DNA of 15,911 bases from contig CAJOQC010000051.1 of NCBI GenBank assembly GCA_905236785.1, positions 1-15,911 of the forward strand. The letters are read 5' to 3'. Made by a program: the position numbers and the translations under genes. The notes below the pieces were generated by a model. It was not told the DNA's origin, ran no database searches, and saw nothing but the letters and a program-made list of their open reading frames with translations. Below, one piece after another: positions 7,650-15,826 of this stretch (position 1 is its first letter; each line of letters starts with the position of its first letter). The stretch is from an uncultured Selenomonadaceae bacterium. Its GTDB lineage: Bacteria; Bacillota; Negativicutes; Selenomonadales; Selenomonadaceae.

Positions 7650-7789
7650 AAGGTAACCTCTAAAAACCCCTCCGTCAGCCCTGCGGGCTGCCACCTCCCC
7701 AAGAGGGGAGGCTCAGCCCTCCTCTTGGAGGAGGGTGTCGGCGCAGCCGACGGGAGGAGGTATAAAAGCGAGTTTTTAGATATGCCCTT
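7650..7789. repeat. MITE-like stem-loop repeat, copy 3 (complete, between dnaJ and mreB)
   Basis: Left end AAGGTAACCTCTAAAAAC (7650-7667) and right end AGTTTTTAGATATGCCCTT (7771-7789) form imperfect terminal inverted repeats. Inside are four consecutive hairpins: CAGCCC TGC GGGCTG (7676-7690), CCTCCCC AAGA GGGGAGG (7694-7711), CCCTCCTC TTG GAGGAGGG (7717-7735) and GTCGGC GCA GCCGAC (7737-7751). An alternative outer pairing joins CCTCCGTC to GACGGGAGG. This is the best-preserved copy in the window. It occupies most of the 216 bp between dnaJ and the chosen mreB start and may weaken read-through between them. A short open frame across it is a by-product of the repeat. Confidence 0.8.
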
Positions 7790-7820
7790 TATTGAAAAGT
7801 AAATTCTTGAGCCTTGCAAT

Positions 7821-8975
7821 TCAAGAAGTGAAAAATTCCTTCAGCTTGTCCTTAAAACTTTTCTGCTCCGGGTTTACGCTGTCCCCCGAAAGTTCGGCAA
7901 ATTTTTTCAGCAAGTCTTTTTGTTCGCCGGTCAGCTTTTGGGGCGTTAAAACTTTGACGATGACGTGTTGGTCGCCGCGTCCGCCGCCGCGCAAATACGG
8001 CACTCCCTTGCCCTTTATCCGCAACACCTTGCCCGACTGGATGCCGGCGGGGATTTTAAGCTCCACCGCGCCGTCCAAGGTGGGGACTTGCACCGTGTCG
8101 CCCAAAGCCGCCTGCACGAAGGAAACAGGCACTTCCACAATAACATCCACGTTTTGCCGCTTAAAGAGATTGTGGGGTTTTACGAAAATATAAACGTACA
8201 AATCGCCGTTTTCGCCGCCGCGGCTTCCCGCGCTCCCCGCGCCCGTCACCCGCACTCTTGCGCCTTGATCCACGCCCTTGGGTATGTTGACGCTTATCTT
8301 GCTCCGCTTGGTTTTTTTGCCCGTGCCATGGCAACCCTTGCACGGGCTTTTGATAACCTTTCCTGTGCCATGGCAACGGGAACAAGTGGAGGTGCTCATC
8401 ATGCTGCCCAAAATGGTTTTTTGGACGCGTTGAATTTGCCCCGTGCCTTTGCAGTCCGGGCAGGTTTCCGGCTTTGTGCCTTTTTCCGCTCCCGTGCCGC
8501 CGCATTCGTCGCAGGTTTGCGCCCGATCGACTTCAATTTCCCGCGTTGTGCCGAAAGCCGCCTCTTCAAAAGTTATCTCAATATCGCGCCGCACGTCGCT
8601 GCCGCGAACGGGGCCGTTGCGGTTTTCTTCGCGCCCGCCGGAGAAGAAAAAGTCAAATATATCGCCAAAGTCCCCCGCCGCGCCGCCGGCGTGCCTAAAC
8701 CCGCCGAAGGGATCAAAGCCCCCGGCGCCGCCCGCGCCCGCCGCCGAATACGCCTCCGGGCCGAAACGGTCGTACTGCGCCCGTTTTTGCGGGTCGGACA
8801 ACACTTCGTAGGCCTCGTTGACTTCTTTGGACTTCTCGCGAGCTTCTTCTTTGTTGTCTTTGTTGCGGTCGGGGTGATATTTAAGCACCATTTTCTTGTA
8901 GGCTTTTTTTATCTCTTCGGGGGTTGCGTCCTTGCTCACGCCCAAGACTTCGTAGTAATCGCGTTTATCGCTCAC
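7821..8975 (-). CDS. dnaJ: DnaJ, Hsp40 co-chaperone
   Basis: The product is a 384-residue type I DnaJ. The J domain (about 5-70) carries HPD at 34-36, the motif that stimulates DnaK ATPase. A Gly/Phe-rich segment follows (about 78-113). Four CxxCxGxG zinc motifs lie at 155-162, 172-179, 198-205 and 212-219, all intact, then the C-terminal substrate-binding domains. DnaJ delivers unfolded clients to DnaK. The start is GTG at 8975, with an AAGGAG ribosome site at 8984-8989 (8-nt spacing), giving the family-typical [13 protein letters not shown]. It is the last gene of the HrcA-controlled operon. An inverted repeat in the 80-bp gap after dnaK may tune its level. A 7-bp inverted repeat (TTCTTGA/TCAAGAA, 7804-7827) spans the stop codon but lacks a strong T-run. 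Confidence 0.97.
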   Translation of the reverse strand: MSDKRDYYEVLGVSKDATPEEIKKAYKKMVLKYHPDRNKDNKEEAREKSKEVNEAYEVLSDPQKRAQYDRFGPEAYSAAGAGGAGGFDPFGGFRHAGGAAGDFGDIFDFFFSGGREENRNGPVRGSDVRRDIEITFEEAAFGTTREIEVDRAQTCDECGGTGAEKGTKPETCPDCKGTGQIQRVQKTILGSMMSTSTCSRCHGTGKVIKSPCKGCHGTGKKTKRSKISVNIPKGVDQGARVRVTGAGSAGSRGGENGDLYVYIFVKPHNLFKRQNVDVIVEVPVSFVQAALGDTVQVPTLDGAVELKIPAGIQSGKVLRIKGKGVPYLRGGGRGDQHVIVKVLTPQKLTGEQKDLLKKFAELSGDSVNPEQKSFKDKLKEFFTS

Positions 8976-8992
8976 AATAGGTACTCCTTACA

Positions 8993-9030
8993 GAACCTGT
9001 ATTCGCCGTAAAAGCCGCAAATACAGGTTC
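8993..9030 (-). promoter_or_regulatory. Perfect 11-bp inverted repeat in the dnaK-dnaJ gap
   Basis: GAACCTGTATT (8993-9003) and AATACAGGTTC (9020-9030) are exact inverse complements around a 16-nt loop. In the minus-strand transcript the hairpin ends 17 nt before the dnaJ GTG and just before its AAGGAG site. No T-run follows on the transcribed strand, so a full terminator is unlikely. mRNA stabilisation, processing or attenuation between dnaK and dnaJ is a plausible role, but this is inference. Confidence 0.6.
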
Positions 9031-9055
9031 GTTTAACCGTGTTGTTCCAATTTGA

Positions 9056-10918
9056 TTATTTCTTGTCGTCTTTAACTTCGGTGTATTCCGCATCCACCAC
9101 GTCGTCGTTGTCGTTTTTGGCAGTGTTGCCGCCGTCTGCGGAGCTGCCGCCCGCCGCGCCTGCCGCCGCTTGTTGCTCTTGGCTTGCCTTGTAGGCCGCC
9201 GCGCTCATTTCGTAAAGGGGCGTTTGCAGTTCTTCGGCGGCTTTTTTGATGGCCTCGGTGTCCTCGCCCTTTAGAGCCTCTTTCACTTTGTCAACAGCCT
9301 TTTGCACCTTTTCGACCTGTTCTTTGTCCGCTTTGTCGCCCAAGTCTTTAATGGCTTTTTCGGCTTGGTAGACCAAAGAATCGGCTTGGTTTCTGGCGTC
9401 GATTTTTTCTTTTTGTTTCTTGTCGTCGGCGGCGTGGGCTTCGGCCTCCTTCACCATGCGGTCGATGTCCTCCTTGCTCATGCCGCTGCCGGACTGAATG
9501 GTAATTTTCTGCTCTTTGCCCGTACCCAAATCCTTTGCGGACACATTGACAATGCCGTTTTCGTCGATGTCGAATTTAACTTCGATACGGGGAACGCCGC
9601 GGGGCGCAGGAGGAATATCCGAAAGCTCGAACCGCCCCAAAGTTTTGTTGCCGGCGGCCATTTCCCGCTCGCCCTGCAAAACATGAATATCAACAGAAGG
9701 CTGATTGTCCGCCGCCGTGGAGAACACTTGGCTCTTTGACGTAGGAATGGCCGTGTTGCGCTCGATAAGTTTGGTGCAAACGCCGCCCAAGGTTTCAATG
9801 CCCAAGGACAAAGGCGTAACATCAACCAACACCACGTCTTTTTTCACGTCGCCGGCGATTATGCCGCCCTGAATGGCCGCGCCCACGGACACACACTCGT
9901 CGGGGTTTACGCCCCGGGAGGGTTCTTTGTTCAAATATTTCCTTATGGCCTCTTGCACGGCGGGAATACGGGAAGATCCGCCCACAAGAATTATCTTGTC
10001 AATGTCGTTGCCCGTCAAATCCGCGTCGGCCATGGCCTTGCGGGTCGGCTCCATGGTGCGCTCCACCAAATCGGAGGTAAGTTCGTCGAACTTGGCGCGG
10101 CTCAACGTGAGGTCAAGGTGCTTAGGCCCTGTGGCATCGGCGGTGATAAAGGGCAGGTTTATGGTGGTCTGGGTCATGTTGGACAATTCGATTTTGGCTT
10201 TTTCCGCCGCCTCGATAAGACGTTGCGCCGCCATTTTGTCCGCGCTGAGGTCAATGCCGTTTTCGCGCTTAAATTCTTCCACCATCCAATCCATGACTTT
10301 CTTATCAAAGTCATCGCCGCCAAGATGGGTGTCGCCGTTGGTGGCCTTAACTTGGAACAATCCCTCCGACAGTTCCAAAATGGAAACATCGAATGTGCCG
10401 CCGCCAAGGTCAAACACAAGAATGGTTTCGTCGCTGTCCTTGTCAAGGCCGTAGGCCAAAGCCGCCGCCGTCGGTTCGTTTATTATGCGTTTTACGTCAA
10501 GCCCCGCGATGCGCCCCGCGTCCTTGGTGGCTTGGCGCTGGCTGTCGTTAAAGTAGGCAGGCACGGTAATAACCGCCTCGCTGACGGTTTCGCCCAAATA
10601 CGCCTCGGCATCGGCTTTTAATTTTTGCAGAACCATTGCCGAAATTTCCTGGGGCGTATATTTTTTGTCGTCAACGGCAACTGTGTAATCCGTCTCGCCC
10701 ATGTGTCGTTTTATGGACGAAATAGTGCGGTCGGGGTTAGACACGGCCTGCCGCTTGGCAAGCTGCCCCACCAAACGCTGGCCGTCCTTGGCAAAGCCAA
10801 CGACCGAAGGGGTTATTCTGCTGCCTTCCGGGTTTGTTATAACAGTGGGTTCGCCGCCTTCCATAACGGATACCACCGAGTTTGTCGTTCCTAAGTCAAT
10901 ACCTATAACTTTTGCCAT
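9056..10918 (-). CDS. dnaK: DnaK, Hsp70 chaperone
   Basis: The product is a 620-residue Hsp70. The nucleotide-binding domain shows [16 protein letters not shown] (phosphate 1), [26 protein letters not shown] (phosphate 2) and [13 protein letters not shown] (adenosine loop). The interdomain linker is [12 protein letters not shown], followed by the substrate-binding beta domain, the helical lid and a Gly/Ala-rich spacer ending [16 protein letters not shown]. DnaK binds and releases unfolded polypeptides with DnaJ and GrpE. The segment after SSIKRHMG goes straight to the [11 protein letters not shown] region, lacking the roughly 23-residue insert of proteobacterial DnaK; this is typical of Bacillota, including Negativicutes. 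GGGAGG lies 8-9 nt before the ATG. The 58-bp gap from grpE is AT-rich, without a clear promoter. Confidence 0.99.
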   Translation of the reverse strand: MAKVIGIDLGTTNSVVSVMEGGEPTVITNPEGSRITPSVVGFAKDGQRLVGQLAKRQAVSNPDRTISSIKRHMGETDYTVAVDDKKYTPQEISAMVLQKLKADAEAYLGETVSEAVITVPAYFNDSQRQATKDAGRIAGLDVKRIINEPTAAALAYGLDKDSDETILVFDLGGGTFDVSILELSEGLFQVKATNGDTHLGGDDFDKKVMDWMVEEFKRENGIDLSADKMAAQRLIEAAEKAKIELSNMTQTTINLPFITADATGPKHLDLTLSRAKFDELTSDLVERTMEPTRKAMADADLTGNDIDKIILVGGSSRIPAVQEAIRKYLNKEPSRGVNPDECVSVGAAIQGGIIAGDVKKDVVLVDVTPLSLGIETLGGVCTKLIERNTAIPTSKSQVFSTAADNQPSVDIHVLQGEREMAAGNKTLGRFELSDIPPAPRGVPRIEVKFDIDENGIVNVSAKDLGTGKEQKITIQSGSGMSKEDIDRMVKEAEAHAADDKKQKEKIDARNQADSLVYQAEKAIKDLGDKADKEQVEKVQKAVDKVKEALKGEDTEAIKKAAEELQTPLYEMSAAAYKASQEQQAAAGAAGGSSADGGNTAKNDNDDVVDAEYTEVKDDKK

Positions 10919-10976
10919 GATTTATTCCTCCCATAGGTCAATTACAAAATTTATATATAATTTCATATTTGCGGCA

Positions 10977-11654
10977 TCAGCCGTTGCCCACCACTTGCAC
11001 CATGGCGGGGCGAATTACGCGCCCTTTTGCCATGTAGCCCTTTTGCAGTTCGGCAACAATCGTGCCGTCCTCAAGTTCGGGGTTCTCCACGCGCATCACC
11101 GCTTGATGAAAGTTGGGGTCAAATTGAACGTTCGTTGTGTCTATTTGGGTTAGACCGTTCTTTTTTAAGATTTCCGCAAATTGCGTGAATATCATTTCAA
11201 TGCCTTTTTGAAAAGCCATCGCGTCGGTCTGTTCGGCGACCATCGCCCGCTCGAAGTTGTCTAAGAGCGGCAACAAATCTTTTAATATGCCCTGCGCCAC
11301 GAAATCGGAGAGTTCCTCCTTTTCTTTGGCGGTGCGCCGTCGGTAGTTTTCAAAATCGGCGCGCAGTCGTTTTAGGCTGCTTTCCGTCTCCTGCAGCTTG
11401 GCCGACAGCCTTTGCGCCTCGGCGGCAAACTGCCCTTCGGCGGAAAAGGATACCGTGGCAGCATCGTCGTCGGCGGTTTCGGCATAAAAGCCCGTGTCCG
11501 TCGGCGGCTCGTTGTTGTCGGCGGTGTCGTTTGCAACTTCGTTTTCGTTTTGATTTTCCGAAGAAGTAGCCTCGTCAATTTCCCGCTGCATTTCGTCCAA
11601 GCGTTGTTCTTCCTTCTTTTTTAATTCGTCCTTCATAAAAGGCGGCATACACAT
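10977..11654 (-). CDS. grpE: GrpE, nucleotide exchange factor of DnaK
   Basis: The product is a 225-residue GrpE. A long acidic, probably disordered N-terminus (about 1-75) precedes the dimerising coiled coil (about 76-118, including LSAKLQETESSLKRLRADFENYRRRTAKEKEE). The four-helix region and beta head follow, with LLPLLDNFERAM, KGIEMIFTQFAEILKKNGL, FDPNFHQAV and the C-terminal GYMAKGRVIRPAMVQV. GrpE drives ADP release from DnaK. AAGGAG (11659-11664) serves the start. The ATG at 11654 is 4 nt away and a second ATG at 11648 is 10 nt away, so the true start could be two residues later (MPPFMKDEL). It is 19 bp after hrcA and 58 bp before dnaK, within the CIRCE-controlled operon. Confidence 0.96.
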   Translation of the reverse strand: MCMPPFMKDELKKKEEQRLDEMQREIDEATSSENQNENEVANDTADNNEPPTDTGFYAETADDDAATVSFSAEGQFAAEAQRLSAKLQETESSLKRLRADFENYRRRTAKEKEELSDFVAQGILKDLLPLLDNFERAMVAEQTDAMAFQKGIEMIFTQFAEILKKNGLTQIDTTNVQFDPNFHQAVMRVENPELEDGTIVAELQKGYMAKGRVIRPAMVQVVGNG

Positions 11655-11673
11655 TCAACTCCTTCGGTTAAAT

Positions 11674-12699
11674 CTATGATGTTCCTATCTTTTTTACGAT
11701 TTGCGTCATGTTGTCGTTAAGGTAGTTTAAGAGGGCTATGGCCTTGCCGTATTGCATCCGCGTCGGCCCCAAGACGGCAACCGTCCCCAACAGCTCGCGC
11801 CCCATGTGGTACGAGGCGGTGACGATGCTGCAATCCTTAATCTGCTCGTCCTCGTTTTCGCGGCCAATCGACACGTTAAGCCCTGCGCCGCGATGGGCGC
11901 GCAGAATGTCTTTTATTATTTCCTCTTCCTCAAGTACGAGCAAAATGTTTTTCACCCGCGCCACGTCGCGAAACTCCGGCTGTTCCAAAAGCTGACGCGT
12001 GCCGCCCAAGTACAGCCTTTCGGCTTTGCACCCGTCAAGGGCGCGGTAGATAAGTTCCTCGGCGGCATCGTAGAGTTTGGCATCGTTTATGGCGTCCCTG
12101 ATTTGCTTTAGGCTCTCCCCCACGGATTTTAACGCTTTGCCTGCCAAAAGCTCGTTCACCGTTTCGGCAAGGCGGCGAAAATCTTCAAAAGTCGCTCCGT
12201 CGGGCATATCGACAATCTTGTTTTCCACAAAGCCGGCGTCCGTCAGCAAAACGGCAATGGAACGGTTTTTATCCAAAGGCAAAAACTGCAAGCAACGAAA
12301 GGCGGCCTCCTGTATTTGCGGCGCAACCACAATGGCCACGCTTTTGGTGACGTTGGCTATAAGTTTGGCTGTTTCATGAAAAACTTCGTCAAGCCGTTGC
12401 ACTTTTTTCCTGTACCACTCGTCGATAATCGCCTTTTCTTCGTCGCTCACCTGCCGGGGCGGCAACAAGCCGTCAACGTAGAACCGCCAGCCCTTCGCCG
12501 AAGGGACGCGCCCGGAGGACGTGTGCAGATGCTCAAGAAACCCCAACATTTCAAGGTCGGCCATTTCGTTTCGTATCGTCGCCGCCGACACGCCAAGGTC
12601 GTATTTACGCGCCAAAGTCCGCGAACCGACGGGTTCGGCCGTTTCTATGTAGTCGTCGATGACGGACAACAACACGCGACGTTTTCGCTCGTCAAGCAA
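11674..12699 (-). CDS. hrcA: HrcA, heat-inducible transcription repressor (TTG start)
   Basis: The product is a 341-residue HrcA, the usual length. It has an N-terminal winged helix (1 to about 75; GVSAATIRNEMADLEMLGFLEHLHTSSGRVPSAKGWRFYVD is the signature), then the GAF-like and dimerisation domains (FLPLDKNRSIAVLLTDAGFVENKIV and the C-terminal GPTRMQYGKAIALLNYL). HrcA binds CIRCE as a dimer and represses class I heat-shock genes; in studied species its folding depends on GroEL. The frame is open up to 12855, but I chose TTG at 12699 for three reasons: the product then begins (M)LDERKRRVLL like its family; GGGGAGG lies 8 nt upstream (12708-12714); and the longer frame would run through the CIRCE operator and promoter. 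It is the first gene of the operon and very likely represses itself. Confidence 0.95.
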   Translation of the reverse strand: MLDERKRRVLLSVIDDYIETAEPVGSRTLARKYDLGVSAATIRNEMADLEMLGFLEHLHTSSGRVPSAKGWRFYVDGLLPPRQVSDEEKAIIDEWYRKKVQRLDEVFHETAKLIANVTKSVAIVVAPQIQEAAFRCLQFLPLDKNRSIAVLLTDAGFVENKIVDMPDGATFEDFRRLAETVNELLAGKALKSVGESLKQIRDAINDAKLYDAAEELIYRALDGCKAERLYLGGTRQLLEQPEFRDVARVKNILLVLEEEEIIKDILRAHRGAGLNVSIGRENEDEQIKDCSIVTASYHMGRELLGTVAVLGPTRMQYGKAIALLNYLNDNMTQIVKKIGTS

Positions 12700-12740
12700 A
12701 CAGCCCGCCTCCCCGCAGAAACACCAAAAGAATTTTTGTG

Positions 12741-12767
12741 TTAGCACTCTTTTGTGTTGAGTGCTAA
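12741..12767 (-). promoter_or_regulatory. CIRCE operator (HrcA-binding site)
   Basis: TTAGCACTC (12741-12749), nine bases, then GAGTGCTAA (12759-12767) is a perfect match to the CIRCE consensus (9-9-9). The symmetry continues three more bases on each side (GTG...CAC, 12738-12770). It starts a few bases after the predicted transcription start of the hrcA operon and ends 41 nt before the hrcA TTG, the classical position for HrcA repression. Confidence 0.98.
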
Positions 12768-12779
12768 CACCTGAAGTAA

Positions 12780-12808
12780 ATAATAACGCAAATTTGACTT
12801 TTTGACAA
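12780..12808 (-). promoter_or_regulatory. Sigma-A type promoter of the hrcA-grpE-dnaK-dnaJ operon
   Basis: On the minus strand, TTGTCA (12803-12808) serves as the -35 and TATTAT (12780-12785) as the -10, with exactly 17 bp between them. Each differs from consensus by one base. The expected start near 12773 puts the CIRCE operator at about +6 to +32. The position just after the upstream terminator fits an independent heat-shock transcription unit. Confidence 0.85.
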
Positions 12809-12820
12809 TAGTTTTTTATA

Positions 12821-12873
12821 AAAAAAATTCGGCGGCGAAATTTGCTCTTAAACAAACCGCCGACCGAATTTTT
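12821..12873 (-). terminator. Rho-independent terminator after the uvrB/membrane-protein unit
   Basis: Reading the minus strand directly after the stop codon at 12874, AAATTCGG(T)CGGCG pairs with CGCCGCCGAATTT. This gives a 13-bp stem with one bulged T and a loop of about 20 nt that contains an extra TTTG/CAAA pairing. A T-run (7 T, complement of 12821-12827) follows. T/A runs on both sides would also allow termination in the opposite direction. It insulates the heat-shock promoter from upstream transcription. Confidence 0.85.
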
Positions 12874-13719
12874 TTATTTTTGTTTTTCCTTCCCCGCCGC
12901 CTCGTTGTTGAAAAGTTCGTAAAGCTTTACCATATCGCGGACATGGCGAATGTTTTCCCGGGACATGGGCGTGGTGCGGCTGCGGCCTTCTTTGCCGGAG
13001 TAGGTGACCGTCACGTTCTTGGCATCGCCGATGGCTTTTAAGTCCGCAATTCGCGACGCGGGCGCGGTTTCAACATAGCTTTCAAAGAGGGATTCTGCCC
13101 CCTTGCCGAATTTGCCGCGCCGTTTGGCCGGGTCAAAATGCCATGTTATTGTGCGGCCGTCGGCATTTATGGTCACGGTGTCGCCGTTTACCCAGTTAAA
13201 ATCCGCATCTTCCAATGTGACATAATAATACACGTCGTTTTTTAATATTGCGTCGCTGTGCCCTTTGATGACAAAGGGGCGAATGTACACGCCGGAAGGA
13301 GGCGTGTTGCTGTAGTCATGGGTGTAAAAAGTCACGTTTCCGCGCACGGTTTCTTTCATGGGCGCGGTCAGCTCGCGGAAAGTTTTGTCGTTGCCCCAAA
13401 TTTTTTTATTTTCCTCGCGGATTTTTTCCCGTTTTTCTTCGGCTTTTTCACGGGCGGTTTTTTTCTCTTCCTCCGAGGGTTCTTTCTTCTTTTTCTTTTC
13501 TTCCTCTTCCTTTGCCGCCGCCAATGCCGCTTTTATCTGTTCTTCTTCCGTAAGTTGTTTATTCTCTTCGTCGGCGGCGGCAACTTGGGCGGCCTCCGAA
13601 CTAAGTTCTTCCTGCGGCACAACAAAGGGCATCATAAAATACACCACGATTGCGGCAAACATAATTACTCCGTATATCCCCGCCGCGCAAATTAGCCAAG
13701 TTTTTATTTTTTCGTTCAT
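12874..13719 (-). CDS. Hypothetical membrane-anchored protein with a highly charged coiled-coil stretch
   Basis: I do not recognise this 281-residue protein. It has a short cytoplasmic N-terminus (MNEKIKT), one membrane segment (about 8-34), and a linker. A very charged Glu/Lys region follows (about 51-108, with EEEEKKKKKE and KAEEKREKIREENKK), likely a long helix or coiled coil. The C-terminal part (about 110-270) looks folded and beta-rich (GNVTFYTHDYSN, VYYYVTLEDADFNWVNGDTVTINADGRTITWHF) and ends in a short helix (NIRHVRDMVKLYELF). By the positive-inside pattern, the C-terminal part should lie outside the cytoplasm. It begins 24 bp after the uvrB stop, so the two are probably cotranscribed, and it ends in a strong terminator. 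A direct role in repair is not supported by its sequence; an envelope-associated function is more likely. Codon use resembles its neighbours. Confidence 0.85.
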   Translation of the reverse strand: MNEKIKTWLICAAGIYGVIMFAAIVVYFMMPFVVPQEELSSEAAQVAAADEENKQLTEEEQIKAALAAAKEEEEKKKKKEPSEEEKKTAREKAEEKREKIREENKKIWGNDKTFRELTAPMKETVRGNVTFYTHDYSNTPPSGVYIRPFVIKGHSDAILKNDVYYYVTLEDADFNWVNGDTVTINADGRTITWHFDPAKRRGKFGKGAESLFESYVETAPASRIADLKAIGDAKNVTVTYSGKEGRSRTTPMSRENIRHVRDMVKLYELFNNEAAGKEKQK

Positions 13720-13743
13720 AACCGTTGCCGCCTTTGCAGAATT

Positions 13744-15771
13744 TTATCCTTTTGTTTTCTTCGGTTTTTCCCCCGTCAGTTCGATAATCATGTCCCGAAG
13801 TTCCGCCGCCCGCTCAAATTCCAAAGCGCGGGATGCCTGTTGCATTTCCTTCGTTAAACTTGCCACCAGCGTTTGGCTGTCCTTTTTGGATAATTTTTTC
13901 TTTGCGCCGCCCTTGCCCTTGGCGGCGGTGTTTATGAGCGTTGTTTCGATAAGCGGGACAACGGGTTTCACGATTGTCTTGGGGGTTATGCCGTGAGCCT
14001 TGTTATATTCGTCCTGAATTTTTCTTCGTCGCGCTGTTTCCTCCATAGCCCGCCTCATGGAATCCGTCACATGGTCGGCGTAGAGCACCACCAAGCCGTT
14101 GACGTTTCGCGCCGCCCGCCCTATGGTCTGGATTAGCGCGGTGTCCGAGCGCAAAAAGCCTTCTTTGTCCGCGTCAAGGATGGCGATGAGGGAAACTTCC
14201 GGCATATCAAGCCCTTCCCGCAACAAATTTATTCCCACCAAAACGTCAAATTCGCCGCTGCGGAGGTCATGGATTATTTCGGCGCGTTCTATGGTGGCTA
14301 TGTCCGAGTGCATATATCTAACGCGAATACCCGCTTCCTGCAAATATTCCGTCAAATTTTCCGCCATTTTTTTCGTCAGCGTGGTTATAAGCACCCGTTC
14401 CCTTGCCGCCGTCCGCTCTTTTATGCTCGCGATAAGGTCGTCGATTTGCCCCGCAAGAGGGCGCACCTCCACCATGGGGTCTAACAGCCCCGTGGGGCGA
14501 ATAATTTGCTCGGCGATTTGCTGGGCGCGTTCCGTTTCATATTTGCCCGGCGTGGCGGAAACATAAATTATCTGGTTAATTCTTGCACAAAATTCGTCAA
14601 ATGTCAAAGGTCGGTTGTCAAAAGCCGACGGCAAACGAAAACCGTTGTCCACAAGGGAAATCTTGCGGGAACGGTCGCCGGCGTTCATGGCGCGAAGTTG
14701 GGGCAAAGTGACATGAGATTCGTCCACCACTATCAAAAAATCGTCGGGGAAATAATCAAGGAGCGTATAGGGCGCGTCCCCCGCCCGGCGATGGGTTAAG
14801 TGCCGCGAATAGTTTTCGATGCCGGAGCAATAGCCCACCTCCGCCATCATTTCAAGGTCGTAATTTGTCCGTTGCTCAATCCGTTGCGCCTCCACAAGTT
14901 TGTTTTCGGCCTTAAAATATTTTATCTGTTCTTCAAGTTCCGCCTTGATGCCCCGAACGGCAATTTCCCTGTCCTCGTCGGCGGTGACGTAGTGGCTGGC
15001 GGGGAAAATCATGGAGTGGACGCGCTCGCCGTATATTTCCCCGGTCAAAACGTCAAACTCCACAATGCGCTCCACCTCGTCGCCGAAAAGTTCAATCCTT
15101 ACGCCGCGATTATTAAACCCCGCCGGAAAAACTTCCACCACGTCGCCCCGCACGCGGAACGTGCCGCGCTCAAAAGCCACGTCGTTCCTTTCGTATTGGA
15201 TGCTCACAAGTTTTTTTATTATTTCTTCTCGCGGCGCTTCCTGCCCCTTGTGCAGGGACAACACCAACTCGTAGTAACTCTCGGGCGAACCCAAGCCGTA
15301 AATGCATGACACGCTGGCCACTATGATAACGTCGCGCCGTTCAAACAAGGAGCAAGTCGCGCTGTGCCGCAGTTCGTCGATTTCGTCGTTTATGGCCGAG
15401 TCTTTTTCGATGTATGTGTCGGTGCTGGCGATATAGGCTTCCGGCTGATAATAGTCATAGTAGCTTACGAAATAGCCGACGTAGTTTTTTGGGAAAAACG
15501 CCTTAAACTCTCCGGCAAGTTGCGCCGCCAAGGTTTTGTTGTGGGCTATGACAAGGGTCGGCTTTTGCACGGCTTCTATCACTTTGGCGACGGTGTATGT
15601 TTTCCCCGTGCCGGTTGCGCCCAACAAAACCTGCTCCGTCATACCGTTTTTTAAGCCCCCCGCAAGGTCGGCAATAGCTTTAGGTTGATCGCCCATGGGC
15701 GCAAAAGGAGCGACGACTTCAAAGGGTACGCTCTCCGTAAACTCACGGCGGTTAAGCGTCGGCAATTTCAT
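13744..15771 (-). CDS. uvrB: UvrB, excinuclease ABC subunit B
   Basis: The product is a 675-residue UvrB, normal length. It has Walker A GATGTGKT (51-58), the beta-hairpin region that clamps damaged DNA ([23 protein letters not shown], about 103-125), a DESH Walker B box ([11 protein letters not shown]), helicase motifs such as SATPGKYE and QTIGRAARN, and the C-terminal UVR domain for UvrC contact ([27 protein letters not shown]). UvrB receives lesions from UvrA, verifies damage and recruits UvrC in nucleotide excision repair. I chose ATG 15771 because GGGAG (15779-15783) lies 7 nt upstream and the product then begins [20 protein letters not shown]; the ATG at 15792 would place that site inside the gene. 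A palindrome at 15793-15807 lies just upstream. uvrA is not in the window. Confidence 0.98.
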   Translation of the reverse strand: MKLPTLNRREFTESVPFEVVAPFAPMGDQPKAIADLAGGLKNGMTEQVLLGATGTGKTYTVAKVIEAVQKPTLVIAHNKTLAAQLAGEFKAFFPKNYVGYFVSYYDYYQPEAYIASTDTYIEKDSAINDEIDELRHSATCSLFERRDVIIVASVSCIYGLGSPESYYELVLSLHKGQEAPREEIIKKLVSIQYERNDVAFERGTFRVRGDVVEVFPAGFNNRGVRIELFGDEVERIVEFDVLTGEIYGERVHSMIFPASHYVTADEDREIAVRGIKAELEEQIKYFKAENKLVEAQRIEQRTNYDLEMMAEVGYCSGIENYSRHLTHRRAGDAPYTLLDYFPDDFLIVVDESHVTLPQLRAMNAGDRSRKISLVDNGFRLPSAFDNRPLTFDEFCARINQIIYVSATPGKYETERAQQIAEQIIRPTGLLDPMVEVRPLAGQIDDLIASIKERTAARERVLITTLTKKMAENLTEYLQEAGIRVRYMHSDIATIERAEIIHDLRSGEFDVLVGINLLREGLDMPEVSLIAILDADKEGFLRSDTALIQTIGRAARNVNGLVVLYADHVTDSMRRAMEETARRRKIQDEYNKAHGITPKTIVKPVVPLIETTLINTAAKGKGGAKKKLSKKDSQTLVASLTKEMQQASRALEFERAAELRDMIIELTGEKPKKTKG

Positions 15772-15792
15772 GATAATTCTCCCGTTTTGCAA

Positions 15793-15807
15793 ACTGTATC
15801 ATACAGT
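15793..15807. promoter_or_regulatory. Palindrome upstream of uvrB, candidate operator
   Basis: ACTGTAT, one base, ATACAGT form a perfect 7-1-7 inverted repeat 21 bp upstream of the uvrB ATG. On the coding strand it includes TATGAT, a plausible -10 hexamer, although no convincing -35 was found. uvrB is commonly under SOS control. The site resembles neither the GAACN4GTTC-type LexA box of Bacillota nor the exact CTGTN8ACAG spacing of the enterobacterial box, so the regulator is unknown. Confidence 0.45.
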
Positions 15808-15826
15808 GCTTTCTTTTTTCCATCAT

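Noticed and set aside
6118..7656. A 512-codon plus-strand open frame opposite mreC and mreB
   Set aside because: It is antisense to clearly conserved mreB/mreC, with low-complexity Ser/Met/Thr-rich translation and no family resemblance; a shadow frame.
7565..7819. An 84-codon minus-strand open frame crossing the dnaJ-mreB gap
   Set aside because: It consists of translated repeat sequence (copy 3) plus an out-of-frame piece of mreB, and such frames recur wherever this repeat occurs.
10919..10976. A possible internal promoter in the AT-rich grpE-dnaK gap
   Set aside because: TATATATAA-like sequence is present, but no -35 at a suitable distance could be found.
12700..12855. An N-terminal extension of HrcA by 52 codons
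   Set aside because: It would run through the CIRCE operator and promoter, and the added residues do not resemble any HrcA; TTG 12699 has a proper ribosome site.
15772..15792. Seven extra N-terminal residues for UvrB from ATG 15792
   Set aside because: The GGGAG site 7 nt before ATG 15771 would then be inside the gene, and family members start near MKLPTL-type sequence.
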